This document shows, piece after piece, positions 36,001 to 46,880 of a stretch of 64,000 bases of DNA. The translations under genes and the position numbers were made by a program. Each line of letters opens with the position of its first letter. Within the stretch, counting starts at the first letter, position 1. The notes beneath the pieces were generated by a model. It had not been told where the DNA came from. It ran no database searches and was given only the letters and a program-made list of their open reading frames with translations. This stretch comes from Cryptomeria japonica. Its lineage: Eukaryota > Streptophyta > Pinopsida > Cupressales > Cupressaceae. The stretch covers positions 826,240,896-826,304,895 of the forward strand of contig NC_081414.1 in assembly GCF_030272615.1 (NCBI RefSeq), in the 5' to 3' direction.

Positions 36001-36295
36001 TATCCCTCTTCATTATCTCTTCAACCAATCTATTGAAATGAGGATTCATTATGGATTCTTCTACATCTGCTGATTGTATTGAAAAGTTGTCCACATTGTC
36101 ATTGTGTGTAGCCTTGTTGTTTGTAGTGTCTGCGTTTTCCACATTTGGAATGTGTCTATAAACATCCATGTCAGGCAATGTAGTGTGCTCAGGATTGAAA
36201 AATAAATCATTGTCATACTCATAAGAACTCATGTTTGCGGACTCTTGAGCTTCTTTAGCTTTTCTCCTAGATTTTTGAAGACGGGTTTCAACCAT
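33041..36295 (-). CDS. Element A gag and aspartic protease (open, 1084 codons)
   Basis: Starts MVETRLQKSRRKAKEAQES at the first ATG after the leader. Residues 1-330 are polar, with many Gln, Tyr, Pro and His. The retrotransposon gag core is at about 360-500 (LMRLFPQSLGDQAMEWFSQLP, FASFLQRWRNLASRCSC). A CCHH-like knuckle CEFHKSKGHKTGNCHRLK is near residue 613, and the protease active site IDGGAGLNICTLS near 853, with the flap and C-terminal YNILLGCPWIHEM. This is the only long undamaged frame of element A. It terminates at TAG 33041, which by comparison with the continuing frame is a mutated Gln codon rather than a natural end. Gag would form the particle, and the protease would process the polyprotein. 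Confidence 0.93.
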   Translation of the reverse strand: MVETRLQKSRRKAKEAQESANMSSYEYDNDLFFNPEHTTLPDMDVYRHIPNVENADTTNNKATHNDNVDNFSIQSADVEESIMNPHFNRLVEEIMKRDRQYFLHMMAQSGAKIPHDFDMSQLIGNRPSQQTHSNMDQRRPNSGGNRGSHMVPESPSTLLQKPKVPHTHGQTYDTYLRRPLWKSYADRYAQSHAQAMDQSKQLDTQRHAQNLDTRKPHVKFGGNTIEPDVPIEYGIYAQNRYGVPQHEAIPSAPYMPHQYKPPPYEHVYDQYHPYMQQAPPQIGVPNMGYATRNRSPPKNNLEQQIRDLQKKMEDMSTPKPTYTMRDICPYPFDKSIPMPPFLAHFVMPKFDKYRGKGDPKAHIRQFFTACIEVAAEETYLMRLFPQSLGDQAMEWFSQLPPGIKSWGDLAEEFIQHFSYNIETDISVTTLCNTKQKEGEYFASFLQRWRNLASRCSCEIPQKQMVEMFTQNVNKDIGYDLRKACLSTFKDVIEKGLATEKVLIEQGVIKLFKENKDDFKGKDKPRFWNKNKNTVNDGVVDANIVRPKFIFSGSSSTNNQVNTQTTSRSRRKYTPLGEPLESVFKKLVANKVITVPDFPPYEPKVKPNWWNDDEYCEFHKSKGHKTGNCHRLKNIMQDLIDRGDIEIEGHSSNQEHEMFKEPFPKHDKGKAQVTDDQANYTRAPYNYDSTINHILMDNHISTITIKNKNPENHPQRPKIVLRGVGSFSEPTSECHVTTRQGKITLPGASTKNTASSSTKPEYDLVEQLGKTPALISILELLRISFAHKAILDQILRDTAVPTDLNVDQFQAMVGYLSIPHSLTFTEVDDASISQPHNAPLHIEAFIHKHRIKRVLIDGGAGLNICTLSTIKQLGYSDKAMNSKNQITIKAYDDEERSSKGIVTLPLRIGPITKDVVCQVLDLDLTYNILLGCPWIHEMRAVPSTYHQCIKFPHNGVEVTVNGDPNPFIYCNNLRSHTETIIPSNREAVRSSTYIDPESLKPSTSKQGELKGKFQDKGMGEYTLNQTMYLRQVMSSPKEYGRPHPNKQISIMILKWDPTTFQRWGELEEEDLYKMLYKDIEDDTHD

Positions 36296-38500
36296 GAACT
36301 AGGTGTTTGACCAAGATGTGTGAGACTAGATGAAAAATGGAAAGAGTATGGAAGACCAAGAGTTGGATGAAATGTAAATGAGTATGAAGTGTACTTGCAA
36401 TGTCCAAAGTGTAAGACCAAGTATGTATGTAGTAGAGTAGGTGTGACTTCCAAAGAGAGGATAGTTTCCCTTGATGAGGTAAGCTGACCTTGACCCTAAG
36501 TAAGACCAAATGAGACCCAAAGGTAAGAAACCTTGATGAGGGACCACTTAGCAAAGTGTAGTTGTATGTAGTATGTTGACAAAGTATGATGAGGACAAGC
36601 AAGTGACCTTTTGACTCAAGTTTAGACAAGTATGAATGTAAAATGAGATGTGAAGCAATGATGGACTGTATGAGACCCAGAGATAGGTTGAATGCTAGAT
36701 GAAACCTGAAGAAACAACCTAGGAAGCTCAAGTATTCTGAAACTGATTTCTCTTATTTACTGGACTGTGAAAATTTTCAATCCTGGACACAAACGCTTCT
36801 GTATACTTCACAGACGCGATTTCCAGATACAGACATGTCTCTGTTCGACACAGACGCTTCTAAACACACAGATGCTATTATGCCCTTCACAAACACGCTT
36901 AGATGACTCAGACGCGGTTAAAACAGACACAGACATGTTTCCATAAACTTCATGCAATTTTTCCAATCTGTGAAGTTGTTTTTGCTATGACCAAATCTGA
37001 CTGTGTGACTGTTTTTCGTGACAAGAGGACACAATGTTGATGAGGACTCAATGTTTGCAAATGTTTAGACTCCAAAAGTGTGTTGTTTGATGTAAAATGT
37101 TTTGCATACACTTGAAGACACAAAAGACACAATGTTTTGCTGTTTGGTCCTGAATGTTTTGAATGTTTTAAAATAAGTCAAGCACAATTCTTATGGTTGG
37201 CCAAGACAATAGTTGTTGATCCCACATGGGGTTTTACCCCCGAGGCTACGCTATTCAGAGCGGATACTTAGATGCTTGACCTCACTGGCTCCACCCTTGG
37301 CACTCACTTCTCGGGTCAGCCAAGCATCAGTCCCCATGAAAACTCCCCATGGCGAACTTTGTATCTCTACTAAGAACCGTATGTGTGTGGGCCGCTACCA
37401 GAGGTCCAACCTCCTGCCCCAACAACTAGAAGGATTTGGGCCTCTAAAACAAAATGGTGCTAGTAAGGGCATCCGCTCGTGTGGCCATACATGTGGCACT
37501 TTCAGATCTGTAAATACAGAAGGCTCCTAGCCGGTAGGGGTTACGCCCTACAAATGATCAAATAAATTTGATCAAACGGGTTTATGGGGAGACATAGTGT
37601 CGGTATGAACTAATCAGCACACGTTATTCATAGTTTTCACCATGAATACATTTGATTATAGTGGTTCGGATGAGGTGGGTTTTCCTCGCTACCACTTGGG
37701 TCATCCTCTTCTCACTAGTAGTCCTAATGACCACACGGGAAGACAGGCCCTCTAAAGATTAAACAAAAAGAGCCTATTGCTCAAGACACAAAAGACAATG
37801 ATTCAATTTTAGTGCACTAATGGAAGTGTTTGCTAATCTATGAAAACAAGGTACACAACAAAATTTCAAAACCCTAGCCAAGGACCTGTAACAAAATTTG
37901 TTAGTAGTTTGGGTTGTTTCAAATGATCACCCCTTCCTGCAAGCACACAAGTTAGGTAAATTTTAGAAACCCAAAAGACTTTGTGAAAGAGGGGCCTTCA
38001 ACCAAAATGTTTTAGCTTCCAAGGCGAGCTGCACAAACTTAGTTAGCTAGATCTGATAGGGTTAGTCCAAAAATAAACCAGATCTGAAACCCTAAGTACG
38101 AAATCTGAAAACCGAATCAATGAAAATTTGAAAATTCTGAAACATTCAAAATACAGACGCTGTTACCTACGACGCAGACGCATCTGTATGACACAGACAC
38201 GGTCAAAAATCACAGACGCCCTTATCGGACACAGACGCGATCAAAAACAACACAGACGTGCTTATAAAACACAGACGCTCCTGTCTGAGACCTGCAAAAT
38301 AAAATTTGTCAAAAACAGAGACGCGACTCCAATATCCGCAGACGCTCCTGAAAATCAGAGACGCGATCCGAAAGTTCGCAGACGCGGAAAAACCTAAAAT
38401 GTCGTCGAAAAATGTCCGTTCTGCAACTTCAAAAAACGCAAAATCTACAACAAAAAAGGTTAAATGCAAAGGGACAAGAGTCCCACCGGGCGTGCCAAAA
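36296..38500 (-). other. Element A leader (5' UTR), 2.2 kb, with phrase repeats
   Basis: Between the 5' LTR and gag ATG on the minus strand, no gene. It contains GCGTCTGTGTC phrases on the minus strand (36785-36938, 38152-38388). There are repeats of AAGTGTAAGACCAAGTATG-like text (36395-36600) and AATGTTTTG-like words (37030-37175). The primer-binding site reads TGGCACGCCCGGTGGGA on the minus strand at about 38480-38497, four bases from the LTR. I did not assign the tRNA. Confidence 0.7.
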
Positions 38501-39289
38501 TGTGTATGGTGAAAATGGATAACAATAATAACAATATTGAAAGGCTAAATGAATTCAACCACAAAACCCTAGCCTAACAATCAACAAAGATCCACCATAA
38601 CATATGAAGATTACCTAAGACAATGCAAATCAAATGAAATCACAAAGATTATACCATCACATGTCCAATAGGGTTTTGATCTCCATTTTTCCTATCTCCA
38701 TTGATCTTGCTTGATATATTTGCTCTCAGATTTTATGTGCACAAGAGCTCAACAAAGAATGGAATGTGGTTGCAAGTAGGATCGTAGTGTAGTCAAGTCC
38801 TCCAAATTGTCGATTAGGTCATTAGAATGCTTGATTAGGGTTTGATAGTGAAGGAAGCATCTTCTTAAATAGAAGACACTATATGAAATGGAGGGATAAG
38901 ATTGAGAGGTGTAAAAGGAGGTCGGCTATGATTAGAGGGTAGGTAAAAGAAATAATAAAAATAATGAGAGGGGTAGGTAGTGTATGAATTAAGAGATGAA
39001 TGACATGTGTCATGGGTAGAAAAGGCTAATGAATTAATTAAATAAATAAAGATTTATTTAATTAATAGAAGAAGTGGGATAATTAAATAAATAAGATATT
39101 TATTTAATTTAGGAAAATGATAATTTAAATAAATAAATGTATTTATTTAAATGAGAAATAAGGCTAGAAGAGGATAAATGAATTAATTAAATAAATAAAG
39201 ATTTATTTAATTAATAGAAGAATTAGGCTTAGATAATTAAATAAATAAAATATTTATTTAATTAGACTGGACAATTTTAGGTGTCTACA
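38501..39289 (-). mobile_element. 5' LTR of element A
   Basis: 789 bp, TGTGTATGG...GTGTCTACA in plus-strand reading. Against 23074-23861 I see one C/T difference in AACGG/AATGG and a two-position difference in AAAATATTGAG/AAAAATAATGAG, and otherwise identity. Confidence 0.97.
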
Positions 39290-39474
39290 CATAGTATTGA
39301 CTTTCCTCTTAATTTGACCACACTACTTTACTAGTGTATTGATGGTTTATTAGTGCAGATAGTAGTGGTATGAAAAACATGGATTTCATGGTACTAAAAT
39401 AAAAAAGCACACTATAAATATAGATTTGTCATACAATAATAAATATAGAGTTGTCATATTTAAGATTTAATTAT

Positions 39475-39737
39475 ATCTTTGAACTTACAATTAATCTATG
39501 AAGAGATTACGATAAAATAAATATATCATAAAAAAATAGAATTCAATTGTAACACAATTACAATGTGAACAAAATAACATTAAGAAGAAGATAACTAATA
39601 CAATGTTGTTTATGAAACCAAAATTGTATCAAATGTAGACAAATACAATGTTAAAGGGGCAAAGAAAAACAATTATCATGATTTAATATAAAAGAGTTCA
39701 CACAAGTAACACAAACTTACATGCATATAAATTTGAT
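39475..39737. repeat. Direct repeat R, copy 2
   Basis: Second copy of the roughly 265-bp repeat at 22543-22807, abutting the stop codon of the D right gene at 39738. Confidence 0.85.
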
Positions 39738-42700
39738 TCAACCTAATGTACCATTTGCATCCTCTCTCTTCTGAAATGCATCTATGATTGGCTCATGCTT
39801 TTCTACTGAAAGTGTCCACAATACCTTATTAGCAGGTCTACCTTTGTATCTTTCTAATTTGATGTTTTTTGCCACCACCAAATGAGAATAGTGTATAATC
39901 TTCTTTTCTGATTGGTAGTCTTCATAAGTTGGTAAGCCATTCCTTCTTGTTAAGTATTTGCGTAGCCATGTACCAACTACCACAACAGACCCAACTAGAT
40001 ACTGAAAACCATCATCATCTACTTGATCACATATCAACTTTTTCTTAAGTTCTACACATCTAGCTAGCCAATACTCAACCTCATCATCATTATCCTCAAG
40101 TGCAACAACAACATACACATGTCCTAGAAAAAACATTTAAGTACATGTAGAAATAAAACTTGTTAGAATTTATAATTCAAATATGTAATCATAAATTATA
40201 TGACAATACATAAAAATATATAATTTTAAGTTATAAATAATAAATTGAATTAAATTACCAGGTTGTATGAGGTCTGAAACACGGTCATAATCTTTTGATG
40301 CAAATGCATGATCAGGGTCTTCATTTCTTCTAACATCTTCATATTGTGTCTCAATAGGTGTTAAGGATTTGTGTTGTCATTCTTCGACCCATTTTGTATT
40401 CTCGCATTCTTCCCATTCACCTGCAACACAAAATTGACAAAAACATGCAAGCTCTCTAGTCCATATAGTCCAAGTGTTAGAATTAGAACTCTTAAATGAA
40501 TGCCATCTAGCTAACCCATTGATTGTATCACAATCATATCTTGCAAGGATATTCTCCTCTTTAACTAGCTAGAAGAAACATCTAATTATAGAGTTCTGAC
40601 TTGATCCTACGGATAAATTTTCACTACACCAATCCACAATTGCACTTGCATTTTTAAATTTAGCCTTTTGAATTTGAGTTGCTCTCTCGAAAGGGCTCTC
40701 TTAACACATGCACCGGCACTGTCATGTTCTCCTTTCCCATGTCCAACCTCAAAAAAACTCCACATGTGTTCGATATTAGTTTTCTTATGAATCCTACTCA
40801 ACCAATAAAACATTCTATCATTCTTGAATTGCCCTGTGCAATTATCAGACCATATTAGATGTTGTGTCATATGAATTTCTCTCTCCCTCAAATTCTGAAA
40901 AAAGGTCTTGAAGCAAAATTGGACAAACTTAGATGAGTGTAATTTATTATCACTCATATAGAAATGGTACTCTCTCAAAATTTTGCAATCCTCTTCTATA
41001 CTATCTGGTGCATGCCTATAGACAATATGGACAAAAATCGATACTTGCACTGAATTGTAGTATTGTGATTGGACCTCATCTTGTGGTGCAAGCATGTAGT
41101 TCTCTACAAAGTCAACAACCAAAAGTATACTACCAACAGGAAATGTATCCTTACGTATTCGAAACTGACCATCGAGCCATCTAGCATTTTGAGTGTGTTT
41201 AACATATTTAGGTACGATGTTACTCTTGAATTCACTCATAAATGCATGAACACTAACTTTTTCAGTGATTAGATCGCATCATTGTCCAACCTTTCCATCC
41301 TTCATTGGATGCTCAACAGTTTTAAATCTTTTAACATCAACTAATTGCTGTCCAAAATCATTTGAAAGATTTTCATGGAAACAATCATCCAACAATGCAA
41401 GATTGCCACATATATCACATACACCAGAAACACATGCATTGAAAAGAAAATTTTGTTCATTTAGTGGGTTGCAAAACAAACTTGAAATAAATTCCTTTAT
41501 AGTTTCAGGTGGTATATTTATACCACATTCTTGGAACATTCCATTACTATGCATGGTAACACGTATATATCGAAATACATCATAATGGTAGCGAAATTGA
41601 ACATGATTTTTGCAACATTTGACTCTTTCCTTGTTAATTCAAACATACCAAGGTTTACACTTTTCAAAAGACCTTTGATAAATGCTAATAGTCAACACCT
41701 TATCATCCAAAATTTTTTTATACAATTCAGTTCGAGTCATGTCCAATAGGTGTTTTGGATGTGGATCATGAATTTTTGACCCAACTCTTAATTTAAGAAC
41801 ATCTCTAACATTAGGTGATACTCTCGTATTATCGTGCCATAATTTTTCGATCAAATTTTTGACTCCACTAGTAAGTTTCATATCAGACCTTGGTAGTCTA
41901 CCACTAAAAGTCCACAATTTTTTTGTTGGATCACTTTCAAAATTAAGTCTTCTTTTTACAGCTCTTGACAAAGTTTTGCGATGAATATTAAGATATCCAC
42001 TTATGTTACTCATCATCTTTTATTAGAAGTCGTTTGACTTACTAAAGTTGTTGTTATTGCCTGTTGTGCCGCATTTTTATCTTTAGAATGACTTTTCTTT
42101 CCAATTGTATCAAAGGCAATAGCAACAGTCGATACAACTTGTTTTAAAGACTCGTCCTTCTTCTTGGGTTTGACAAAAAAGCCTAACTTCTTCATCACTT
42201 TTTGCATTTTAGTCATTTTAATTAGTTGTACCATTAATTGACATTGAAACCCTAATTTCTTATTATAAAAAAGAATGTCTAAACAATCTATTTGCATGTG
42301 TCCTAATCTGTCTCCATGAAACCAAGCCAAGAAGGTTGTCTAGTACATCACTTTTAATTTCAAAAAATTTATTCATTTGATTATCATTCAAACATGTTTC
42401 ATTTTCAATTGGTGTTTCCATGTCTACATACACATTATTGGTTTTAGTTGCAGGTGGATTTTCAATTTCATTTGGAGTTTCAAATTCGGTTTCAATTTCA
42501 GTTTCAAGTTGAGATCTAGTTTCATTTGGTGTTTCAATTTGGATTTCAATTTCAATTTCAACTTGAGTTCTAATTTCATTTGGGGTTTGATTTTCAATTA
42601 GAATTTCATTTAATAAGTAACCTGCTTCTACTAAATCACCAATTTCTTCATGAGAAAAAAATATAGGGCTGTGAAGATATACATGTATCCAATAATGGAT

Positions 42701-42920
42701 TAGAAGATGCACCTGAATTAAATGGTTCTATTGTGTTTCCTTTGTCAGCATTTATAGTCTCATTGATGTTCTCCTCTTCTAAAATGATTGTGGAACTTGA
42801 AGCTCCTTCTCTCGTTCTTGATCTTCTCTCTCGTTGACGCATTGCCTCCTCCCTATTTGTTGTAATCTTCTTAGTTGTCAGAACCTTCCTTTTCCTCTTC
42901 TTGTGTTGATTTGATCCCAT
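39738..42920 (-). pseudogene. Transposon D right gene: transposase-like protein of an unassigned eukaryotic family
   Basis: The frame starts MGSNQHKKRKRKVLTTKK, a basic nuclear-localisation-like N-terminus, followed by an acidic NE/IE repeat region. Frameshifts at about 42670, 42300 and 42020, and TGAs at about 41637 and 41279, break it. The core has LLVVDFVENYML with EVQSQYYNSVQVSIFV, then IWSDNCTGQFKND and SFFEVGHGKGEHDSAGACVKRAL. It is followed by a Cys cluster CFCQFCVAGEWEEC at about 40440 and a C-terminal exon after an intron at 40258-40124. VVDFxENY...SDxCxxQFK...HGKGxxD is a pattern I know from uncharacterised proteins in animals and plants. Its spaced acidic residues (D43, D132, E164 or D173 of the 41239-40607 segment) fit a DDE nuclease. 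The TIR-bounded context supports transposase. The superfamily is unknown to me. Confidence 0.7.
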
Positions 42921-44056
42921 GGCTACACCAAAATTTGAATTCGAATCGATCTCCTTACCAAATCAACAAAAAGACAAAAAAAGAGAATGATTAATCAAAA
43001 CATTCTCTTTGCAGATCGTACCTGTCAGGCAATGATTGAAAAATCATTAAATCATTGGGATTTGTGCTTGTGGGACATATTCTGGCCCAACAAATCTTTT
43101 TAGAAATGGGCGTCCATTATTGAATGAAACAAACGCCTGTTTCCCTTTCAACGGTACAAAGCGAAACGGGCGCTTGTTTTTTGAATTTAAAAAACAGGCA
43201 GCCATTTGTTAAAATTAGGGGCAGGAAACAACCCTTAGCTTTGTTTTTTGCTTTGGGATAGGCTTGGTGGGAACAATTCTATGCTTGGACCTCCAAAAAA
43301 ATGACCAAGGTAAAACGACATCAGATTTCTACCTTGGTCTAATTTTTTGAGGGCCTTTCTAATTGAATTTTTTGACGAAACAAAAACCCATTAGAGTTTT
43401 CAGCGTCTTGATTTCATAAATGTAAATTTCATAGTGATAAGATTACTTTTACTATTTTTGTATTATTTATTAATCAAAAGTGGAACCTAAACCTAAAATA
43501 CCAAGGTTCACTAAAACTTTAATAACTTTTTTGTTTTTAGGATTTTAGAAAAATAAATTATATGACATCAATCTACATATAATTCTTTTGAATATTAAAA
43601 AAAAAATTGAAAAATATGATATTTTCATCAAATTATGGTGGTCGTACACCTGATGTTTTGAAAATATACTTTATTGTCAGTTAAAAATTAATTAAAAAAA
43701 AATATTCAATAAAAAAATAAGCAAAAACATTCTCATCAATATTTGGTGTCTTAGGTATCATTTCCTAATGGATTTTCAAAAATTCATTTATTTGCATTAA
43801 AAAAGGGTGGTTGTACACGTGTGGTATGGTCCTGAAACAAGCATTTTGAAAAACTGGTTTTTAAACATGCCTAATAAAAAGGGATTTCTAGCATGTGGGT
43901 ATTAAAATAAATTACATATTTGAAAAGTAGACTCTGAGCACTACATTTTCTATTACTGAAGGTTTTCGAGATTCAATCTCTAAGTGCATCAAATTTTGAC
44001 ATCAATTGACGGAAAATTTGAAAACAAAGAAAACACTTCCACTTTTTGCCCAAAAG
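42921..44056. other. Right arm of transposon D with subterminal repeats
   Basis: No gene. 43080-43220 holds GC-rich words shared with the left subterminal region: AACGGGCGCTTGTTT, AAACAGGCAGCC, ACGCCTGTTT. The remainder (43220-44056) is AT-rich, with no ORF of note. Confidence 0.6.
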
Positions 44057-44082
44057 TGGGACTCAATTTCTTGCAGCCACCC

Positions 44083-44682
44083 TATGCCTTCATAAAAACC
44101 TTGCTTCACCTTAAATGATGTCTGCATGTATAGCTCTGCTTATTCTCATATATACCTTCTTATAATTCGTCTCCCTAATCGCTTATCGATCTTACAAATA
44201 AGATCTTACATATATACCATAACCTAAGACCAATTTTAGTAGGTCAGCTCTAAGAGATATTAGAATAAAAACATTTTACAAGTAAATCAATAACTGAAGC
44301 AATAACCAATTTAATATGTTGTCTTTGCATTTACAACAACAATAAATCATTTCCAAAGCATGTCATGCTAATCTAGAAAAGATAAGTTTGTCAATGCATA
44401 ACCTAGACCTATTTGCCAGTAACAACAAATATGCAAACACGAATATACCAGTGAACAAATCTCCAAGACGAAGTGTCCAAATGATGTCTTCAACATAACC
44501 AGGTGTTTTAAATATCATTCCAAGTTCTGGTGAACAATATATCCTGTCGGTGTACCAAATACCGGTGACTGTGCATAAGTCACTTGTTTGTCGGTGAACA
44601 TTGCCAATCCTTCAAAGTGATAGAGTTGATAAGTGTTGATAGGTGTTGAAATCAATGAAAAAACCATACCAAAATACCAACA
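44083..44682 (-). mobile_element. C2 3' LTR, proximal fragment
   Basis: Matches 49719-50322 of the intact C2 LTR (GCCTTCATAAAAACCTTGC onward) and ends CCAACA against the polypurine tract. It is separated from its other half (16788-17247) by transposon D. Confidence 0.9.
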
Positions 44683-44702
44683 ATCTCCCCCTTTGGCATT
44701 GA
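44683..44702 (-). promoter_or_regulatory. Polypurine tract of copia C2
   Basis: ATCTCCCCCTTTGGCATTGA on the plus strand, immediately inside the LTR and identical to the C1 tract at 7161. A second purine tract complement lies at about 44900-44920 (CTCTCCCCCTTTGACATC). Confidence 0.75.
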
Positions 44703-45067
44703 TGGAAACACAAGATGGAAAAACCATCAAAGTGCCAAAATAGAAATGCCAAATACCAAAAACCAATAATCTCCCAAAAGAGATCATAACCAGAAATCAA
44801 AATTCAGATATAGAGAGTAATCAATCATTTCAAAATAACAATATCTCCCCCAATGAATAATCTCTCCCCAAAAGATAATGTGTTTTTTCATAGATATCTC
44901 TCCCCCTTTGACATCAAATGCCAAAGCAATACAAAACCAAGTTCAAATACAAAATACCAACCAATTTAGTATACCAACTACTCCTCCTGAGAAGTAGCTC
45001 TCCTCATCAAAGCTGAAATAAAAGATTTCTCTGTTAGTTTTGTCGGTTGATGACAAACATCAACTGT

Positions 45068-46695
45068 CTAAGTCTCTACTGGTGGGGGTATGACCTCAAG
45101 CTGGTCTCTGAGATATTCAAAAGTCTCCTTAGGCAAAGGCTTAGTGAAAATATCTGCAATCTGCTCTTTAGTATTCACATAAACTAGTTTTACTTCTTTT
45201 GCGTCAACATTCTCTTTCAGAAAGTTCAATTTGATAGAAACATGTTTAGTTTTAGAATGTAGTACCGAATTCTTAGATATATCAATTGTTGCAGTGTTAT
45301 CACAATAGATAGTTATAGGTTCCTTGCATTTTACCTTTATGTCCTTCAACATTTGCTTAACCTGTGTACAGTTAGTTGTTGCTTCAACATATTTTGATTC
45401 TGATGTTGATAAAGATGTGCAACTTTGTTTCTTACTCAACCAAGAAATTAATCTGCTTCCAAGAAAAAATGCTCTGCCGGTAGTGCTTTTTCTGTCATCC
45501 ACATCTCCTGCCCAATTTGCATCTGTGTATGCACATAATTCAAAGTTTTCATCTCTAGGATACCATAAACCAAGATTTGTAGTGCCTTGTAAGTACCAGA
45601 AAATCCTTTTTACTACTGATTCATGATTTTCTCTAGGATTACTCTGAAATCTTGAAACAATACATATTGCATTCATAATATCAAGTCTTGTTTGTGTCAA
45701 ATACAGTAGGCCTCCTATCATAGATTTGTACCTAGTCTGATTAACAGGTGTAGATTCATTCCTTAGTGATAATTTGTCATTTGTAGTCATAGGTGTGCTT
45801 ACCAGTTTAGAGTTCTCCATCCCAAATTTCTTTAGTAACTCCTTCAAGTACTTGGATTGACTCAAGAATATACCTTTTATCAGTCTGTGAAATCTGTAAT
45901 CCTAAAAAATAATTTTATTTCTCCAATCATAGACATTTCAAATTCTTGTTGCATTTCAATAGAAAAGTCTTTACATAATCCATCTTCTCCTCCAAAGATT
46001 ATATCATCAACAAAAACTTCTATAACCAAGATGTCATCATTAGTCACTTTATAGTATAAGTTGCTATGAGCATTACCTTTAGAAAAAACAATTTTCAAAA
46101 GATATTTATCCAATCTAGCATACCAAGCTCTTGGAGCTTGCTTCAACCCATACAAAGCTTTCCTTAGCCTGCAAACCATATCTTTGTTATCTATCAAAGA
46201 AAATCCATCAGGTTGCTCAATGTAAACTTCTTCTTCAAGATCTCCATTCAGAATTGTACATTTAATATCCATTTGATATACTTTGTAGTTCTTGTGTGCT
46301 GCAAAAGCCAAGAATAATCTGACTGCCTCAATTCTAGCTACTGGTGCAAAGGTTTCATTATAATCAATTCCTTCTTTCTGTGAATATCCCTTACACACTA
46401 GTCTTTCTTTATTTATGATTACCTTCCCATCTTCATTAAGTTTGTTTCTGAATACCTATTTTGTTCCAATCACATTTTTGTCTTTAGGCCGGGGAACTAA
46501 TGTCCATGTGTTATTCTTCTCAATTTGTTCTAGTTCTTCTTCCATAGCTTTAATCCAATGTTTATCTTCACATGCCTCATTAATTGATGATGGTTCAATT
46601 TGAGAAATGAAACATACCTCTTCATTTGTCAGTCTTCCTCTTGTCATAATTCCTTTATACTTGTTTCCAATTATCTGATCTTCAGAGTGATTCAT
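45068..46695 (-). pseudogene. Copia C2 reverse transcriptase and RNase H
   Basis: Copies element RNA into DNA. From 46695 the minus strand gives EACEDKHWIKAMEEELEQIE and NNTWTLVPRPKDKNVIGTK, then TAG at 46456 where the family has Trp (VIGTKWVF). RT resumes as [36 protein letters not shown] and [10 protein letters not shown] with an intact catalytic FVDD. A frame change between 45880 and 45865 leads to KYLKELLKKFGM and YKSMIGGLLYLTQTRLDI. RNase H follows with YTDANWAGDVDDRKSTTG, STSESKYVEA and IYCDNTATIDISKN, ending PPPVET. Downstream is the LTR. The stop and frameshifts make it non-functional. Confidence 0.93.
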
Positions 46696-46880
46696 TCTTA
46701 CATATCGGGGTGTCTTTGTTTGCTTCTGTTCCTCAGTTTCAATGGAATTTTCAGATGATACCAGTGTAACTGGATCTTTATTCTATACCGGTGGATTCAA
46801 TGTAGGTTCATTTGTTAGTATTTCTATTGCCAGTTCAGAGTCTATGTACCTTGAAGTTCCTCTAAATTGTTCATCAATAT

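Larger units (their letters stand above)
23074..39289 (-). mobile_element. Tat-lineage Ty3/gypsy retrotransposon A with an antisense PMD gene
   Basis: A 16.2-kb element with LTRs 23074-23861 (3') and 38501-39289 (5'), flanked by CATAG (23069-23073 and 39290-39294). The minus strand encodes gag, protease, G-patch, RT, RNase H, archaeal-type RNase H and integrase, in that gypsy order, from 36295 to 28772. This is one continuous frame of about 2,507 codons interrupted by six stops. PBS about 38480-38497, polypurine tract 23862-23882. Between integrase and the 3' LTR is a plus-strand (antisense) two-exon PMD gene (24207-27065). The LTRs differ at only about three positions in 789 bp, so insertion was recent. 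Confidence 0.95.
17248..44082. mobile_element. DNA transposon D (TIR-type, about 10.6 kb without its nested retrotransposon)
   Basis: Both ends lie inside the C2 LTR. The termini are 26-bp imperfect inverted repeats (17248-17273 and the complement of 44057-44082, 19 of 26 identical) beginning GGGT and ending GTCCCA. The target duplication is TATG (17244-17247, 44083-44086). Inside are GC-rich subterminal repeats at both ends, a plus-strand multi-exon gene (20236-22343) and a minus-strand transposase-like gene (42920-39738), both transcribed toward the middle. A 16.2-kb Tat retrotransposon (23074-39289) sits in the middle. I do not assign a superfamily: the 4-bp TSD and GGGT ends do not fit CACTA (CACTA ends, 3 bp) or hAT (8 bp). 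Confidence 0.8.

Noticed and set aside
17248-44082. Calling transposon D a CACTA, hAT, Mutator or Harbinger element
   Set aside because: The ends are GGGT rather than CACTA. The TSD is 4 bp (TATG) rather than 3, 8 or 9 bp, and it is not TTA/TAA. The core motifs are not those families' signatures.
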